Of a DNA stretch of 64,000 bases, positions 55,560 to 64,000 are shown in pieces. The translations under genes were made by a program, and so were the position numbers. The stretch's first letter is position 1, and the number at the start of each line of letters is the position of its first letter. This DNA comes from Serratia liquefaciens (GTDB taxonomy: Bacteria > Pseudomonadota > Gammaproteobacteria > Enterobacterales > Enterobacteriaceae): NCBI GenBank assembly GCA_012719855.1, contig JAAXZN010000059.1:101352-165351 (forward strand), written 5' to 3'. The notes under the pieces are model-generated. The model saw only the letters and a list, made by a program, of their open reading frames with translations. It was not told the DNA's origin and searched no databases.

Positions 55560-57079
55560 CATTGGGCTCCTGAAGAAAGGGATGCGTAGTGGCGCAGCAG
55601 CGGCATGGGGCGATAGCGGGGTTCGCCGTAGAAGCGCTGCAGATTTTCCAGCGTGGTCAGGATGTGTCGCCAGCCCAAGGACGCCCCCCATTCCAGCGGG
55701 CCTCGCGGGTAGTTAACCCCGCAGCGCATGGCGTGGTCGGTATCGGCGGCGCTGGCGACGCCCTTGTTCACCACGTCCAGCGCTTCATTCGCCAACATGG
55801 CGAGGGTGCGCATTACCAGCAGGCCAGGGTAGTCCGGCAACAGGATCACTTTCTTGCCAAGGGATTGCAGCAGACGTACCACAGTGGCGTTGTGCCGGGC
55901 ATCGTTTTGCGCCGCGCAGCTGATGGCGACGGCGGAGGCCTGGGCATACTGGGCGGACAGATCAAACAGCACCACGGGAGTTCCGGTTTCATCGGCGACC
56001 TGGCTGGCTGTTTTACCATTTGTTAACATAAATGTAACTTCATCGATCTGGGCAAAAGCACTGGTCTGGCCGGGTTGTATGATCGCCTCCGCATTTCCTA
56101 CCAGTAACTCGGCCAGCAGAGTGACCCCTGCCGCGTCGCCGTGCAGCTTGATGCTGTGCGGCAATTCCCCACAGGAAGCAGGCAAGCCGGCGACAATTTG
56201 CGGCGGTGCCTGTTTGTCATAGCGATAAAAGCCGCACCCGCTTTTGCGGCCCAGACGCCCGGCGGCTACCCGTTCCTGCTGCACCAAAGACGGCGTAAAG
56301 CGCGGATCCTGGAAGAAAGCCTGAAACACCGATTCGGTGACGGCGTAATTGATGTCCTGACCAATCATATCGGTCAGTTGCAGTGGCCCCATGGCAAAGC
56401 CGCCTGCGTCGCGCATCACCGCATCCAGCGTGGCGGCGTCGGCGACCTGTTCTTCGAGGGCGCGCAGGGTTTCGGCGTAAAAAGGTCGCGCCACGCGGTT
56501 AACGATAAAGCCGGGCGTGGAACGGCACAGCACGCTTTGTTTGCCCCATTGCCGGGTCAGCGCCTGCAGCTCGGCAACGGTTTCGGCGCTGGTGTCCAAC
56601 CCGCTGACGATCTCGACCAGCTTCATCACCGGAGCCGGGTTGAAGAAGTGCAAACCGGCCAGGCGCTGTGGATGGCGCAGCGCACCGCCGATGGCGGTAA
56701 TCGACAGCGATGAAGTGTTGCTGGCGAACAGTGCGGCGGGGGAACACAGCGCTTCCAGCTCACAAAACAGGCTCTGTTTGATCGCCAGTTTTTCCGCCAC
56801 CGCCTCTATTACCAGTGCGCTGTCGGCCAACTGGTCAAGCGACCCGACCGGCTGAATACGGGCCAACAGGGCCGCGGTGGCTTCGGCGTCGGCCTTGCCG
56901 GACTCGACCCTCTGGCGCAGGCGTTGGCCTAACGCATCTAGCGCCTGCCGGGCGGCGGCGGCATCGATATCAAACAGCCACACCGGATGCCCGGCCCCGG
57001 CCGCCACTTGGGCGATGCCGATGCCCATGGTTCCTGCGCCAATCACGGCGACCCTTGCGTTGACGTTCGGCAGGCTCAT
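55559..57079 (-). CDS. paaH: 3-hydroxyadipyl-CoA dehydrogenase
   Basis: 506 residues with two dehydrogenase units. Rossmann motif VIGAGTMGIGIAQVAAGAGH at the N-terminus, catalytic FFNPAPVMKLVEI, and a second C-terminal 3HCDH domain (DTDHAMRCGVNYPRGPLEWG). NAD-dependent oxidation in the beta-oxidation-like part. Confidence 0.95.
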   Translation of the reverse strand: MSLPNVNARVAVIGAGTMGIGIAQVAAGAGHPVWLFDIDAAAARQALDALGQRLRQRVESGKADAEATAALLARIQPVGSLDQLADSALVIEAVAEKLAIKQSLFCELEALCSPAALFASNTSSLSITAIGGALRHPQRLAGLHFFNPAPVMKLVEIVSGLDTSAETVAELQALTRQWGKQSVLCRSTPGFIVNRVARPFYAETLRALEEQVADAATLDAVMRDAGGFAMGPLQLTDMIGQDINYAVTESVFQAFFQDPRFTPSLVQQERVAAGRLGRKSGCGFYRYDKQAPPQIVAGLPASCGELPHSIKLHGDAAGVTLLAELLVGNAEAIIQPGQTSAFAQIDEVTFMLTNGKTASQVADETGTPVVLFDLSAQYAQASAVAISCAAQNDARHNATVVRLLQSLGKKVILLPDYPGLLVMRTLAMLANEALDVVNKGVASAADTDHAMRCGVNYPRGPLEWGASLGWRHILTTLENLQRFYGEPRYRPMPLLRHYASLSSGAQ

Positions 57080-57081
57080 GA

Positions 57082-57873
57082 TTATTTCCCGCTGAAATTA
57101 GGGGTACGTTTGGCGAAGAAGGCACTGACGCCTTCGCGGTAGTCGTCGCTGCGACCGCCGAGGCGCTGCAGGTCGCGCTCCAGATCGAGCTGCTGATCGA
57201 GGGTATTGTTCGCCGAGCTGTAGAGGGCTTTTTTAATCAGTCCCAATCCGTAAGTGGGTTGGGTGGCCAGGTGTTGCGCCAGCGTTTGGCCGGTGGCGGC
57301 CAGTTGGTCCGCCGCTACCACCTGCCAGACCATGCCCCATGCCAGCGCCTGTTGTGCGCTGACTTTATCCCCCAGCAGCGCCATGCCCATGGCGCGGGCG
57401 TGGCCGGCCAGGCGGGGCAGGAACCAGCTGCCGCCGGAGTCCGGCACCAGCCCCAGACGACAGAAAGACTGAATAAAATGGGCGTTATCGGCGGCGATCA
57501 CGATATCGCAGGCCAGCGCCAGCGCTGCGCCTGCCCCCGCTGCCACGCCGTTGACGGCGCATACCACCGGCTTTGGCAGGGCGGTCAGACGACGGATCAG
57601 CGGATTGTAAAAACGCTCTACCGACAGGCCGAGATCCGGCGCCTGCTGTTCGACGCTGACGTTGCGATCGTTCAGATCCTGCCCGGCGCAAAAACCACGC
57701 CCCGCACCGGTGATCAGCAAGCAGCGTACGGTTTCGTCCCGCTCGGCGAGGGTCAAGGCTTCGCTCAGTTGGCGGTGCATTTCGTCGTTGAAGCTATTGA
57801 GCCGGTCTGGCCGATTGAGGGTCAGCGTCAGCACCCCGGCTTCAAGGTGGGTGAGAATCAATACGTTTTCCAT
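57082..57873 (-). CDS. paaG: PaaG, 1,2-epoxyphenylacetyl-CoA isomerase
   Basis: 263 residues, crotonase fold: GAGRGFCAGQDLNDR, AVNGVAAGAGAALALACDIVIAADNA, LGLVPDSGGSWFLPRLAG. Converts the ring epoxide to oxepin-CoA. Two bases before paaH and three after paaF. Confidence 0.95.
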   Translation of the reverse strand: MENVLILTHLEAGVLTLTLNRPDRLNSFNDEMHRQLSEALTLAERDETVRCLLITGAGRGFCAGQDLNDRNVSVEQQAPDLGLSVERFYNPLIRRLTALPKPVVCAVNGVAAGAGAALALACDIVIAADNAHFIQSFCRLGLVPDSGGSWFLPRLAGHARAMGMALLGDKVSAQQALAWGMVWQVVAADQLAATGQTLAQHLATQPTYGLGLIKKALYSSANNTLDQQLDLERDLQRLGGRSDDYREGVSAFFAKRTPNFSGK

Positions 57874-57876
57874 AAA

Positions 57877-58650
57877 TCAGCGCCCCTGATAGTTTGGCGT
57901 ACGTTTTTCGAAGAAGGCGGCGATGCCCTCGCGGCGATCGTCGGTGGCGGCCAGAGTGGCAAACTGCTGGCGTTCGATGAGCAGCCCCTGACTGAGGCCG
58001 ATTTCCTCCGCCTGTTTCAGCGCCTGTTTGGCGGCGCGCAGTGCCAGCGGTGCCTGTTGGCTGATGCGTTCGGCGATCTGCTGTGCGCGTTCCAGCGTCA
58101 GCGCGTCGACGCATACTTCGCTGACCAATCCGCACTGCAATGCACGCGAGGCGTTAATGGCCTCGCCGCTCAGCACCATCTGACTGGCGCAGGATTTACC
58201 GACGCAGCGAATCAAGCGCTGAGTGCCGCCGGCCCCTGGCATCAGGCCGAGGGTGATTTCCGGCAGGCCAAAGCGGGCGCTTTCGCCGCAAATGACGATG
58301 TCGCAGGCCAGCGCCAGTTCGCAGCCGGCGCCGAGCGCATAGCCGTTGACTGCCGCCAGCAGCGGTTTACTGAACTGCGCCAGCCGTTGCCACAACAGCG
58401 GGCGGCGATCCGTCAGCGTAGCCGGCAGGTCTTGCTGTTGCAGCTCGTGCAGATCGGCTCCGGCGGCAAAGAAACGCGGCGCCCCGGTAATCACCACGGC
58501 ACCCACGTCGGTATCGGCATCGGCCTGTTCCAGCAAGTCAACCAACTGCTCCAGACAGGGGGTGTTCAGGGCATTGCGCGCTGGTGGACGGTGCAGTTCC
58601 AGCGTCAGCACGCGCGCCTGGCGATGTTGCAGGATCAAAGGGGTTTCCAT
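57877..58650 (-). CDS. paaF: PaaF, 2,3-dehydroadipyl-CoA hydratase
   Basis: 257 residues, crotonase fold: NGYALGAGCELALACDIVICGESARFGLPEITLGLMPGAGGTQRL with the two expected glutamates. Hydrates 2,3-dehydroadipyl-CoA. Paralogue of the adjacent paaG. Confidence 0.95.
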   Translation of the reverse strand: METPLILQHRQARVLTLELHRPPARNALNTPCLEQLVDLLEQADADTDVGAVVITGAPRFFAAGADLHELQQQDLPATLTDRRPLLWQRLAQFSKPLLAAVNGYALGAGCELALACDIVICGESARFGLPEITLGLMPGAGGTQRLIRCVGKSCASQMVLSGEAINASRALQCGLVSEVCVDALTLERAQQIAERISQQAPLALRAAKQALKQAEEIGLSQGLLIERQQFATLAATDDRREGIAAFFEKRTPNYQGR

Positions 58651-58659
58651 TGGTGGCTC

Positions 58660-59718
58660 CTATACGTCAAAGTCCAGCACCACACCGTCACCGCGTGGCC
58701 ACGACTGGCAGCTCAATACGTAGCCTGCCGCGAGTTGATCCGGCTCCAGGCTGTAGTTGACGGCCATGTCCACCTGACCGGCCTTTAACCGGCACTTGCA
58801 GGTGGCGCACACGCCGCCTTTGCAGGCATAGGGAAGGTCGGCCCCCTGGCGCAACGCCGCGTCCAGAATGCTGTCGTCCTGCGAGCCGACCTCGATATCC
58901 AACCGGCGGCCGTCGAGCAAAATCGCCACCCGAGTGGCGTTGCGCGGGGTGTCGTTGACCGGGCGGGCGACCACGCCGCTGGTGTTAAAGCGCTCGCTGT
59001 GGATTCGCTCGGCGGGTAAGCCGGCCTGTTCCAGCACGCTTTGGGCGTCGTCCATCATGGTTTGCGGGCCGCAGATAAAGGCATGGTCATAGTCGCGGTA
59101 ATCCAGCAGGGCGCCGCCGATCGCCAACAGGCGCTCGCGGTCGATACGCCCACTGAGCAGCGGGCTGTCGAGGCTCTCCTGGCTGAACAGATACAGCGGC
59201 TGAAAACGTTGTGGATAGCGGTTTTTCAGATCGGACAGCGTCTCCTTGAACATCACCGAACGGCTGCTGCAGTTGCCGTAAATCAGCGTGAAGCTACTGT
59301 TTGGTTCAAGTTGCAGGGTAGCTTTGATGATCGACAGCATCGGCGTGATGCCGGAACCGGCGGCAATCGCCAGATAGTCGCCGCTGTTTTCCGCCTGTGG
59401 CTGATAGCCGAAACGGCCCTGCGGCACCATCACCTCCAGTGCGTCGCCGACTTTCAGCAGTCGGTTAACGAACGAGGAAAAGCGGCCCTGATGGATGGCT
59501 TTAACGCCGATCTGCAGCAGCCCTTCCTGAGGAGCGCTGCAGATGGAGTAGCAGCGGCGCAGCTCTTCGCCATCCACCTGCGCCTTTAGCGTCAGATGTT
59601 GGCCGGGGGTGTAGCAGTAATGACTTTTCAGCTCTTCGGGCACGCGCAGAGTGATAGCTACGGCGTCCGGCGTTTCGCGCTCGATGGCGGCGACGTTCAG
59701 GCGATGGAAGACCGTCAT
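58660..59718 (-). CDS. paaE: PaaE, reductase of the phenylacetyl-CoA epoxidase
   Basis: 352 residues from the ATG at 59718, where similarity to PaaE begins; this overlaps none of paaD. FAD domain (RCYSICSAPQEG), NAD(P)H domain (IAAGSGITPMLSII) and a C-terminal plant-type [2Fe-2S] ferredoxin (PYACKGGVCATCKCRL, then VLSCQSWP). Delivers electrons to PaaA. Confidence 0.95.
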   Translation of the reverse strand: MTVFHRLNVAAIERETPDAVAITLRVPEELKSHYCYTPGQHLTLKAQVDGEELRRCYSICSAPQEGLLQIGVKAIHQGRFSSFVNRLLKVGDALEVMVPQGRFGYQPQAENSGDYLAIAAGSGITPMLSIIKATLQLEPNSSFTLIYGNCSSRSVMFKETLSDLKNRYPQRFQPLYLFSQESLDSPLLSGRIDRERLLAIGGALLDYRDYDHAFICGPQTMMDDAQSVLEQAGLPAERIHSERFNTSGVVARPVNDTPRNATRVAILLDGRRLDIEVGSQDDSILDAALRQGADLPYACKGGVCATCKCRLKAGQVDMAVNYSLEPDQLAAGYVLSCQSWPRGDGVVLDFDV

Positions 59719-59732
59719 GGTTTTCTGCGCTC

Positions 59733-60230
59733 CTAAATGCATTTGAAATAGTCGAAGGGTTCGCGGCAATCGCAGCAGCGATACAGCGCTTTGCAGGCGG
59801 TCGAGCCGAATTCGCTGATTTTCTCGCTGTGGGTGCTGCCGCAGCGCGGGCAGGGCACCGGGCCTGCAGCCTGCGGTTTGTCGCAGGTATGGCCCTGTGG
59901 TGGCGCAACGCCGTATTCACGCAGCCGTTCGCGCGCCGAGGCGTTCATCCAGTCGGTGGTCCACGCCGGACTGAGACGAATGTCCACTTTGACCGGGGCA
60001 AAGCCGGCCTCGGCCAGCCGCTGCTCGATGGCTTCGAGCAGAAACTCGGTGGCGGGGCAACCGGAGTAGGTTGGCGTAAAGGTAATGCGCCAGCCGTCGC
60101 CGTCGGCTTTAACGTCGCGAACCATGCCCAGATCGGTAATTGACAGCACCGGCAGTTCCGGATCGCTGATCTGTTGCAGGCAGTGCCAGATTTGCGGGAT
60201 TTCCGCGGCCTGCAGTCGGGTAATATTCAT
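59733..60230 (-). CDS. paaD: PaaD, maturation factor of the epoxidase
   Basis: 165 residues. DUF59/MIP18-like N-terminus (DPELPVLSITDLGMVRDVKADGDGWRITFTPTYSGCPATE) and a C-terminal zinc-ribbon (CPRCGSTHSEKISEFGSTACKALYRCCDC). Probably helps metal-cluster assembly. Confidence 0.94.
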   Translation of the reverse strand: MNITRLQAAEIPQIWHCLQQISDPELPVLSITDLGMVRDVKADGDGWRITFTPTYSGCPATEFLLEAIEQRLAEAGFAPVKVDIRLSPAWTTDWMNASARERLREYGVAPPQGHTCDKPQAAGPVPCPRCGSTHSEKISEFGSTACKALYRCCDCREPFDYFKCI

Positions 60231-60239
60231 CGCCCCCCC

Positions 60240-61001
60240 TTACCAGTTCGCATTGGGATAGGCGCGTTGCAGAAACTGCATCTCGGCCAGCAGCGGACCG
60301 AGATGTTCGCTGTGCCGCCCCTGCTTGCCGCCGTGGCGGAACGCCTGCTCTGCCGGCAGCGTCAGGGTGGCCTGCTGCAACGTTTCTTCAACCAGCGCCA
60401 GCCACGGTGCCTCAAGCTGGCACGGATCGACGGCGATGCCCTGTTCCGCCAGTTGGCGTTCCAGCTCATCGGCGTAGAACAGTTCGGCGGTAAAACGCCA
60501 CAGGCCGTCCAGCGACTGCTGAATTTTTTGATGGCTGACGGGGCTGCCGCCACCCAGACGGATCATCCAGCCACGGCTGAAACGCAGGTGGTAATGCGCC
60601 TCCTTCAGTGACTTGGCGGCGATGGCGGCGAGTTGCGCATCGCGACTGTGGCTCAAAGCCTGATGCAGCTGCACATGGTAGGCGTCGATCAGGAACTGCC
60701 GCACCAGAGTGTCGTTGAAGCCGCCGTTCGGCTGTTCCGCCAGCAGCAGGTTATGGAACTCACGTTCGTCACGGCCGAAGGCCAGTCGGTCTTCGCTGAA
60801 TTGCGGCCCGGCCAGTTCGGCGGCATAACCGAGAAAGTTGCGTGCCTGGCCCAGCAAATCCAGGCCGATATTGGCCAGCGCCAGGTCGATCTCCAGTTCC
60901 GGTGCGTGGCCGCACCAGGCGCACAAGCGCTGGGCGAGGATCAGCGGCGTATCGCCCTGACGCAGGACATAGGTGACGAGTGGATCGTTATTAAAGGTCA
61001 T
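60240..61001 (-). CDS. paaC: PaaC, structural subunit of the epoxidase
   Basis: 253 residues, ferritin-like fold lacking a full metal site. DTPLILAQRLCAWCGHAPELEIDLALANIGLDLLGQAR near the N-terminus is typical. Stabilises the PaaA catalytic subunit. Confidence 0.95.
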   Translation of the reverse strand: MTFNNDPLVTYVLRQGDTPLILAQRLCAWCGHAPELEIDLALANIGLDLLGQARNFLGYAAELAGPQFSEDRLAFGRDEREFHNLLLAEQPNGGFNDTLVRQFLIDAYHVQLHQALSHSRDAQLAAIAAKSLKEAHYHLRFSRGWMIRLGGGSPVSHQKIQQSLDGLWRFTAELFYADELERQLAEQGIAVDPCQLEAPWLALVEETLQQATLTLPAEQAFRHGGKQGRHSEHLGPLLAEMQFLQRAYPNANW

Positions 61002-61009
61002 GGTCGCCC

Positions 61010-61297
61010 CTACATGTTCTTGATGCCGTCGGGAATGGTGTAGAACGTCGGATGACGGTAAATCTTGTCATCGGACGGATCGAAAAAGGCTTCACGGTCT
61101 TCCGGTTGCGAGGCGATCAGGTGGCAGGATTGCACCACCCAGATTGAGCAGCCCTCGTTGCGGCGGGTATAGGCATCGCGGGCGTTTTCCAGCGCCATCT
61201 GGTCATCGGCGGCGTGCAGGCTGCCGACGTGACGGTGCGCCAGCCCTTGCTTGCTGCGGATAAACACTTCATACAGAGGCCATTGGGCATGTGTCAT
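61010..61297 (-). CDS. paaB: PaaB subunit of the epoxidase
   Basis: 95 residues from the ATG at 61297 (AAGGAA upstream; the adjacent ATG at 61300 is possible). WPLYEVFIRSKQGLAHRHVGSLHAADDQMALENARDAYTRR is characteristic. Small subunit needed for the PaaABCE complex. Confidence 0.94.
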   Translation of the reverse strand: MTHAQWPLYEVFIRSKQGLAHRHVGSLHAADDQMALENARDAYTRRNEGCSIWVVQSCHLIASQPEDREAFFDPSDDKIYRHPTFYTIPDGIKNM

Positions 61298-61307
61298 CAT
61301 CGGTTCC

Positions 61308-62246
61308 TTATGCGGCGGTTGAGGTGTTTTTTGACGCGTGGGCCAGAGCGCCATCGCGCACCCAGGCACCTTCTTCCCAGGCGCGGCGCTTGGCCTGTAG
61401 CCGTTCGTGGTTACACTGGCCACGTCCTTTGATCACCTCATGCAGTTCACTCCAGTCGATTTCGCCGAAGCGGTAGTGACCGGTGGCTTCGTCCCAGGCC
61501 AAATCGGCGTCCGGCGCGACCATGCCCAGGGCTTCCAACTGGGGGACGGTGTTGTCGACAAATTTCTGCCGCAACTCATCGTTGCTGTGGCGTTTGATTT
61601 TCCAGGCCATGCTCTGAGCGCTGTGCGGTGAATCGGTGTCGCTGGGCCCAAACATCATCAGTACCGGCCACCAGAAGCGATTAATCGCATCTTGCAGCAT
61701 GGCCTTCTGTTGCTCGCTGCCGTTGGCCATCGCCATGACCGCTTCGTAACCCTGGCGCTGGTGGAAACTCTCTTCCTTGCAAATTTTCACCATCGCCCGC
61801 GCATAGGGGCCGTAGGACGCACGGCACAGCGCCACCTGGTTGACGATAGCCGCGCCGTCCACCAACCAGCCGATCACGCCGATATCCGCCCAGTTGAGCG
61901 TCGGGTAGTTGAAGATCGAGGAGTATTTCATCTTGCCGTCGAGCATCTTCTGGTAGATATCCTGACGAGAGCAGCCCAGGGTTTCAGCAGCGCTGTACAG
62001 GTACAGGCCATGCCCGGCTTCGTCCTGCACCTTGGCCAGCAACACCGCCTTGCGGCGCAGGGTCGGGGCACGCGTCAACCAGTTGGCCTCCGGCAACATG
62101 CCGACCACTTCGGAATGGGCATGCTGGCCAATCTGGCGGATCAGGTTTTGGCGATAGGCGTCCGGCATCCAGTCTTTGGCCTCGATGGCGGTATCCGCCG
62201 CGATTTTGTCGTCGAAGTGCTGCTGATGTTGCGAGTCAGTTGTCAT
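61308..62246 (-). CDS. paaA: PaaA, catalytic subunit of phenylacetyl-CoA epoxidase
   Basis: 312 residues from the ATG at 62246. Di-iron ferritin-like enzyme: metal ligand contexts [13 protein letters not shown] and [13 protein letters not shown] are visible. Adds oxygen to the aromatic ring of phenylacetyl-CoA. First gene of the paaA-K operon, whose control region follows upstream. Confidence 0.96.
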   Translation of the reverse strand: MTTDSQHQQHFDDKIAADTAIEAKDWMPDAYRQNLIRQIGQHAHSEVVGMLPEANWLTRAPTLRRKAVLLAKVQDEAGHGLYLYSAAETLGCSRQDIYQKMLDGKMKYSSIFNYPTLNWADIGVIGWLVDGAAIVNQVALCRASYGPYARAMVKICKEESFHQRQGYEAVMAMANGSEQQKAMLQDAINRFWWPVLMMFGPSDTDSPHSAQSMAWKIKRHSNDELRQKFVDNTVPQLEALGMVAPDADLAWDEATGHYRFGEIDWSELHEVIKGRGQCNHERLQAKRRAWEEGAWVRDGALAHASKNTSTAA

Positions 62247-62259
62247 GCTTGCCTCTTGG

Positions 62260-62299
62260 TGATTCGTATTTTTCACATTGAATATAAAAATGTGAATCA
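62260..62299. promoter_or_regulatory. Putative PaaX operator
   Basis: TGATTC (62260-62265) and GAATCA (62294-62299) form an inverted repeat; read outside-in, both arms continue GTGATTC..ATTTTT. An inner TTCACATT (62272-62279)/AATGTGAA (62289-62296) repeat overlaps. It lies 14 bp upstream of paaA. PaaX sites of the TGATTC type are known. Confidence 0.65.
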
Positions 62300-62361
62300 C
62301 TTTACATAACCATAAGGCTACAAACTGATAACAAAAAGATCAAACGACATTTGTGTGGTTT

Positions 62362-62377
62362 TGCGAGTGCGCTCACA
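62362..62377. promoter_or_regulatory. Putative CRP site, paaA-paaZ region
   Basis: TGCGAGTGCGCTCACA: TGCGA-N6-TCACA, one mismatch to the CRP core TGTGA-N6-TCACA. CRP is known to activate paa in E. coli. Between the divergent paaA and paaZ promoters. Confidence 0.55.
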
Positions 62378-62563
62378 ATGAGTATTTTTATCTATTTGTT
62401 TTTAATAATATTCATAATTTATCAGTGAGAGATAAACCCGAGTTTGAGCGGTTCTACCGCCTGAGTGTTTTTATTTTGTTAAATTTCAGGCTGGCGAAAA
62501 CTGGACAAGATGTGATACGTAATTAATTATTGTGGTGTAAATTTATGAATTCCGGAGGAGCAA

Positions 62564-64000
62564 ATGCAGCAGCTACACAGTTATCTTTCTGGCGCCTGGG
62601 TGTATGGGCAGGGCAAAGCCCGTGAAATCCACCATGCCGTCACCGGCCAACCGCTGTATCAGGTTTGTTCCGACGGGCTACCGCTGGCCGCCAGTCTGGA
62701 ATATGCGCGCAGCAAGGGCGGCAAGGCGCTGGCACAGATGACCTTCCAGCAGCGCGCGCAAATGATGAAAGCGGTGGCTAAACACCTGCTGGCAAATAAA
62801 GAAACGCTGTATGAGATTTCGTACCAGACCGGTGCGACCCGCAGTGACGGCTGGGTGGATATCGAAGGCGGTATCGCCACGCTGTTTGCCTACGCCGGGC
62901 TGGCAGGACGCGAGCTGCCGGACGATACCCTGTGGCCGGAAGACGAACTGATCCCGCTGTCCAAACAGGCGCAGTTTGCCGCCCGACACGTGCTGACCTC
63001 ACGCCCTGGCGTGGCGTTGCATATCAATGCTTTTAACTTTCCCTGCTGGGGGATGCTGGAAAAACTGGCGCCCACCTGGTTGGCCGGCATGCCGGCGATC
63101 GTTAAACCGGCGACCGCCACGGCGCAGCTGACGCAGGCGATGGTCAGACTGATTATCGACAGCGGTCTGGTACCGGAGGGCGCGTTGCAGCTGGTGTGCG
63201 GCGGCGTCGGCGATATGTTTGAACATCTGGATTATCAGGATGCGGTGACCTTTACCGGCTCGGCGCAGACCGGTCAGCAGTTGCGTGCGCACCCGCGCCT
63301 GTTGCAAAAGTCGATTGCTTTCACCATGGAGGCGGATTCGCTCAACTGCTGCGTGCTGGGCGAGGACGTTACGCCGCAGATGCCTGAGTTTGCGCTGTTT
63401 ATTAAAGAAGTGTGCCGCGAGATGACCGCCAAGGCCGGGCAAAAATGTACTGCAATCCGGCGGATTATCGTGCCGGCGAAACGGGTGGCAGAGGTCCAGC
63501 AGGCGCTGTTGCAGCGGCTGAGTGGCGTCACGGTGGGCGATCCTAAACTGGAACAGGTGCGGATGGGGGCCCTGGTCAGCCGCGAACAGCGCGACGACGT
63601 GCAACAGAAGGTGGATTTCCTGCTGCATAACGGTTGCGAACCGCTGTGCGGAGCGCGAACGGATAACCTGGAGGTGAGGGGAGAAGACGTGCAGCAGGGG
63701 GCATTTTATCCGGCCACGCTGTTGTACTGTGCCGATCCTTTTAGCCATCAGGCGGTGCACGGTACCGAAGCATTCGGCCCGGTGGCAACGCTGATGCCCT
63801 ATCAGCATACCGAACAGGCGATTGAGCTGGCGTTAATGGGCCAGGGTAGCCTGGCGGGCTCCCTGGTGACCGCCGATGAGGCGCTGGCGACGCGCTTTAT
63901 TCGCGCTACCGCCTGCGCGCATGGCCGAATGCTGATCCTGGATCAACAGGCGGCGGTGGAGTCCACCGGCCACGGTTCTCCGTTGCCGATGCTGGTGCAC
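62564..64000 (+). CDS. paaZ: PaaZ, oxepin-CoA hydrolase / aldehyde dehydrogenase (partial, 3' end outside)
   Basis: First 479 codons of a bifunctional enzyme (full length about 680-690). GGAGGAG precedes the ATG. The N-terminal aldehyde dehydrogenase domain is complete in outline: [38 protein letters not shown] and [13 protein letters not shown] with the catalytic Cys. The missing C-terminus should hold the MaoC-like hydratase that opens the oxepin ring. Divergent from the paaA operon. Confidence 0.95.
   Translation, partial: MQQLHSYLSGAWVYGQGKAREIHHAVTGQPLYQVCSDGLPLAASLEYARSKGGKALAQMTFQQRAQMMKAVAKHLLANKETLYEISYQTGATRSDGWVDIEGGIATLFAYAGLAGRELPDDTLWPEDELIPLSKQAQFAARHVLTSRPGVALHINAFNFPCWGMLEKLAPTWLAGMPAIVKPATATAQLTQAMVRLIIDSGLVPEGALQLVCGGVGDMFEHLDYQDAVTFTGSAQTGQQLRAHPRLLQKSIAFTMEADSLNCCVLGEDVTPQMPEFALFIKEVCREMTAKAGQKCTAIRRIIVPAKRVAEVQQALLQRLSGVTVGDPKLEQVRMGALVSREQRDDVQQKVDFLLHNGCEPLCGARTDNLEVRGEDVQQGAFYPATLLYCADPFSHQAVHGTEAFGPVATLMPYQHTEQAIELALMGQGSLAGSLVTADEALATRFIRATACAHGRMLILDQQAAVESTGHGSPLPMLVH

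Noticed and set aside
57259..58788. 509-codon plus-strand frame
   Set aside because: Antisense to paaF and paaG, which are clear crotonases; composition is typical of a GC-rich shadow (Gln, Arg, Ala rich).

Overview
The window reads as a chromosomal segment of an enterobacterium, most likely Serratia or a close relative. This is a judgement from gene content and protein resemblance, not a database match. It is GC-rich, carries tRNA-Asn and tRNA-Ser(CGA) flanking mtfA as in other Enterobacterales, and has gcd, melA and a complete paa catabolic cluster.

Layout. 1-4.2 kb: a sugar-phosphate (Afu-type) ABC importer, cut by the left edge, divergent from a LacI-type regulator, with two matching 18-bp operators between them. 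4.2-6.7 kb: debris against the 3' end of tRNA-Asn: an hsdS tail, a DUF1016 nuclease gene with two in-frame amber codons, and a P-loop kinase behind a 19-codon leader ORF. 6.7-7.9 kb: tRNA-Asn, mtfA, tRNA-Ser. 8-14.4 kb: an AraC regulator, a DUF1254 protein, a class A acid phosphatase and two outer-membrane proteins. 14.4-29.2 kb: the most notable region, a putative sphingolipid (ceramide) synthesis and export locus: serine palmitoyltransferase, a dedicated ACP, a ceramide reductase, an acyl-AMP ligase, a GNAT-like ceramide synthase, a second diacylglycerol kinase, three paralogous P-loop kinases, a Wzx-like flippase, a second lptF/lptG pair, a YtfJ-like periplasmic protein and an unknown (possibly CHAD) protein. 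29.4-34.6 kb: a YeeO-type MATE exporter and an alpha-galactoside module (AraC regulator, melA, LacY-family symporter). 34.7-41.8 kb: a Fur-box leader with two tiny ORFs, gcd, an aldo/keto reductase, a cupin protein, a VOC protein and gabD. 41.8-50.9 kb: GST/PNPOx with a divergent LysR, an operon of formamidase-like hydrolase, RidA, aminotransferase and amino-acid permease, an EamA transporter, and a MocR regulator broken by one in-frame stop. 50.9-64 kb: the phenylacetate cluster paaABCDEFGHIJK-X-Y with divergent paaZ, which runs off the right edge.

How the main system may work (inference): AasR charges the ACP with a fatty acid, Spt condenses the acyl group with serine, the GNAT-like protein N-acylates the product and CerR reduces it to dihydroceramide. 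DgkA2 and the three P-loop kinases are candidates for head-group phosphorylation, the Wzx-like protein for flipping, and LptF2/LptG2 for extraction toward the outer membrane. The synthesis genes spt-acp-cerR-aasR lie in the order I recall for Caulobacter crescentus.
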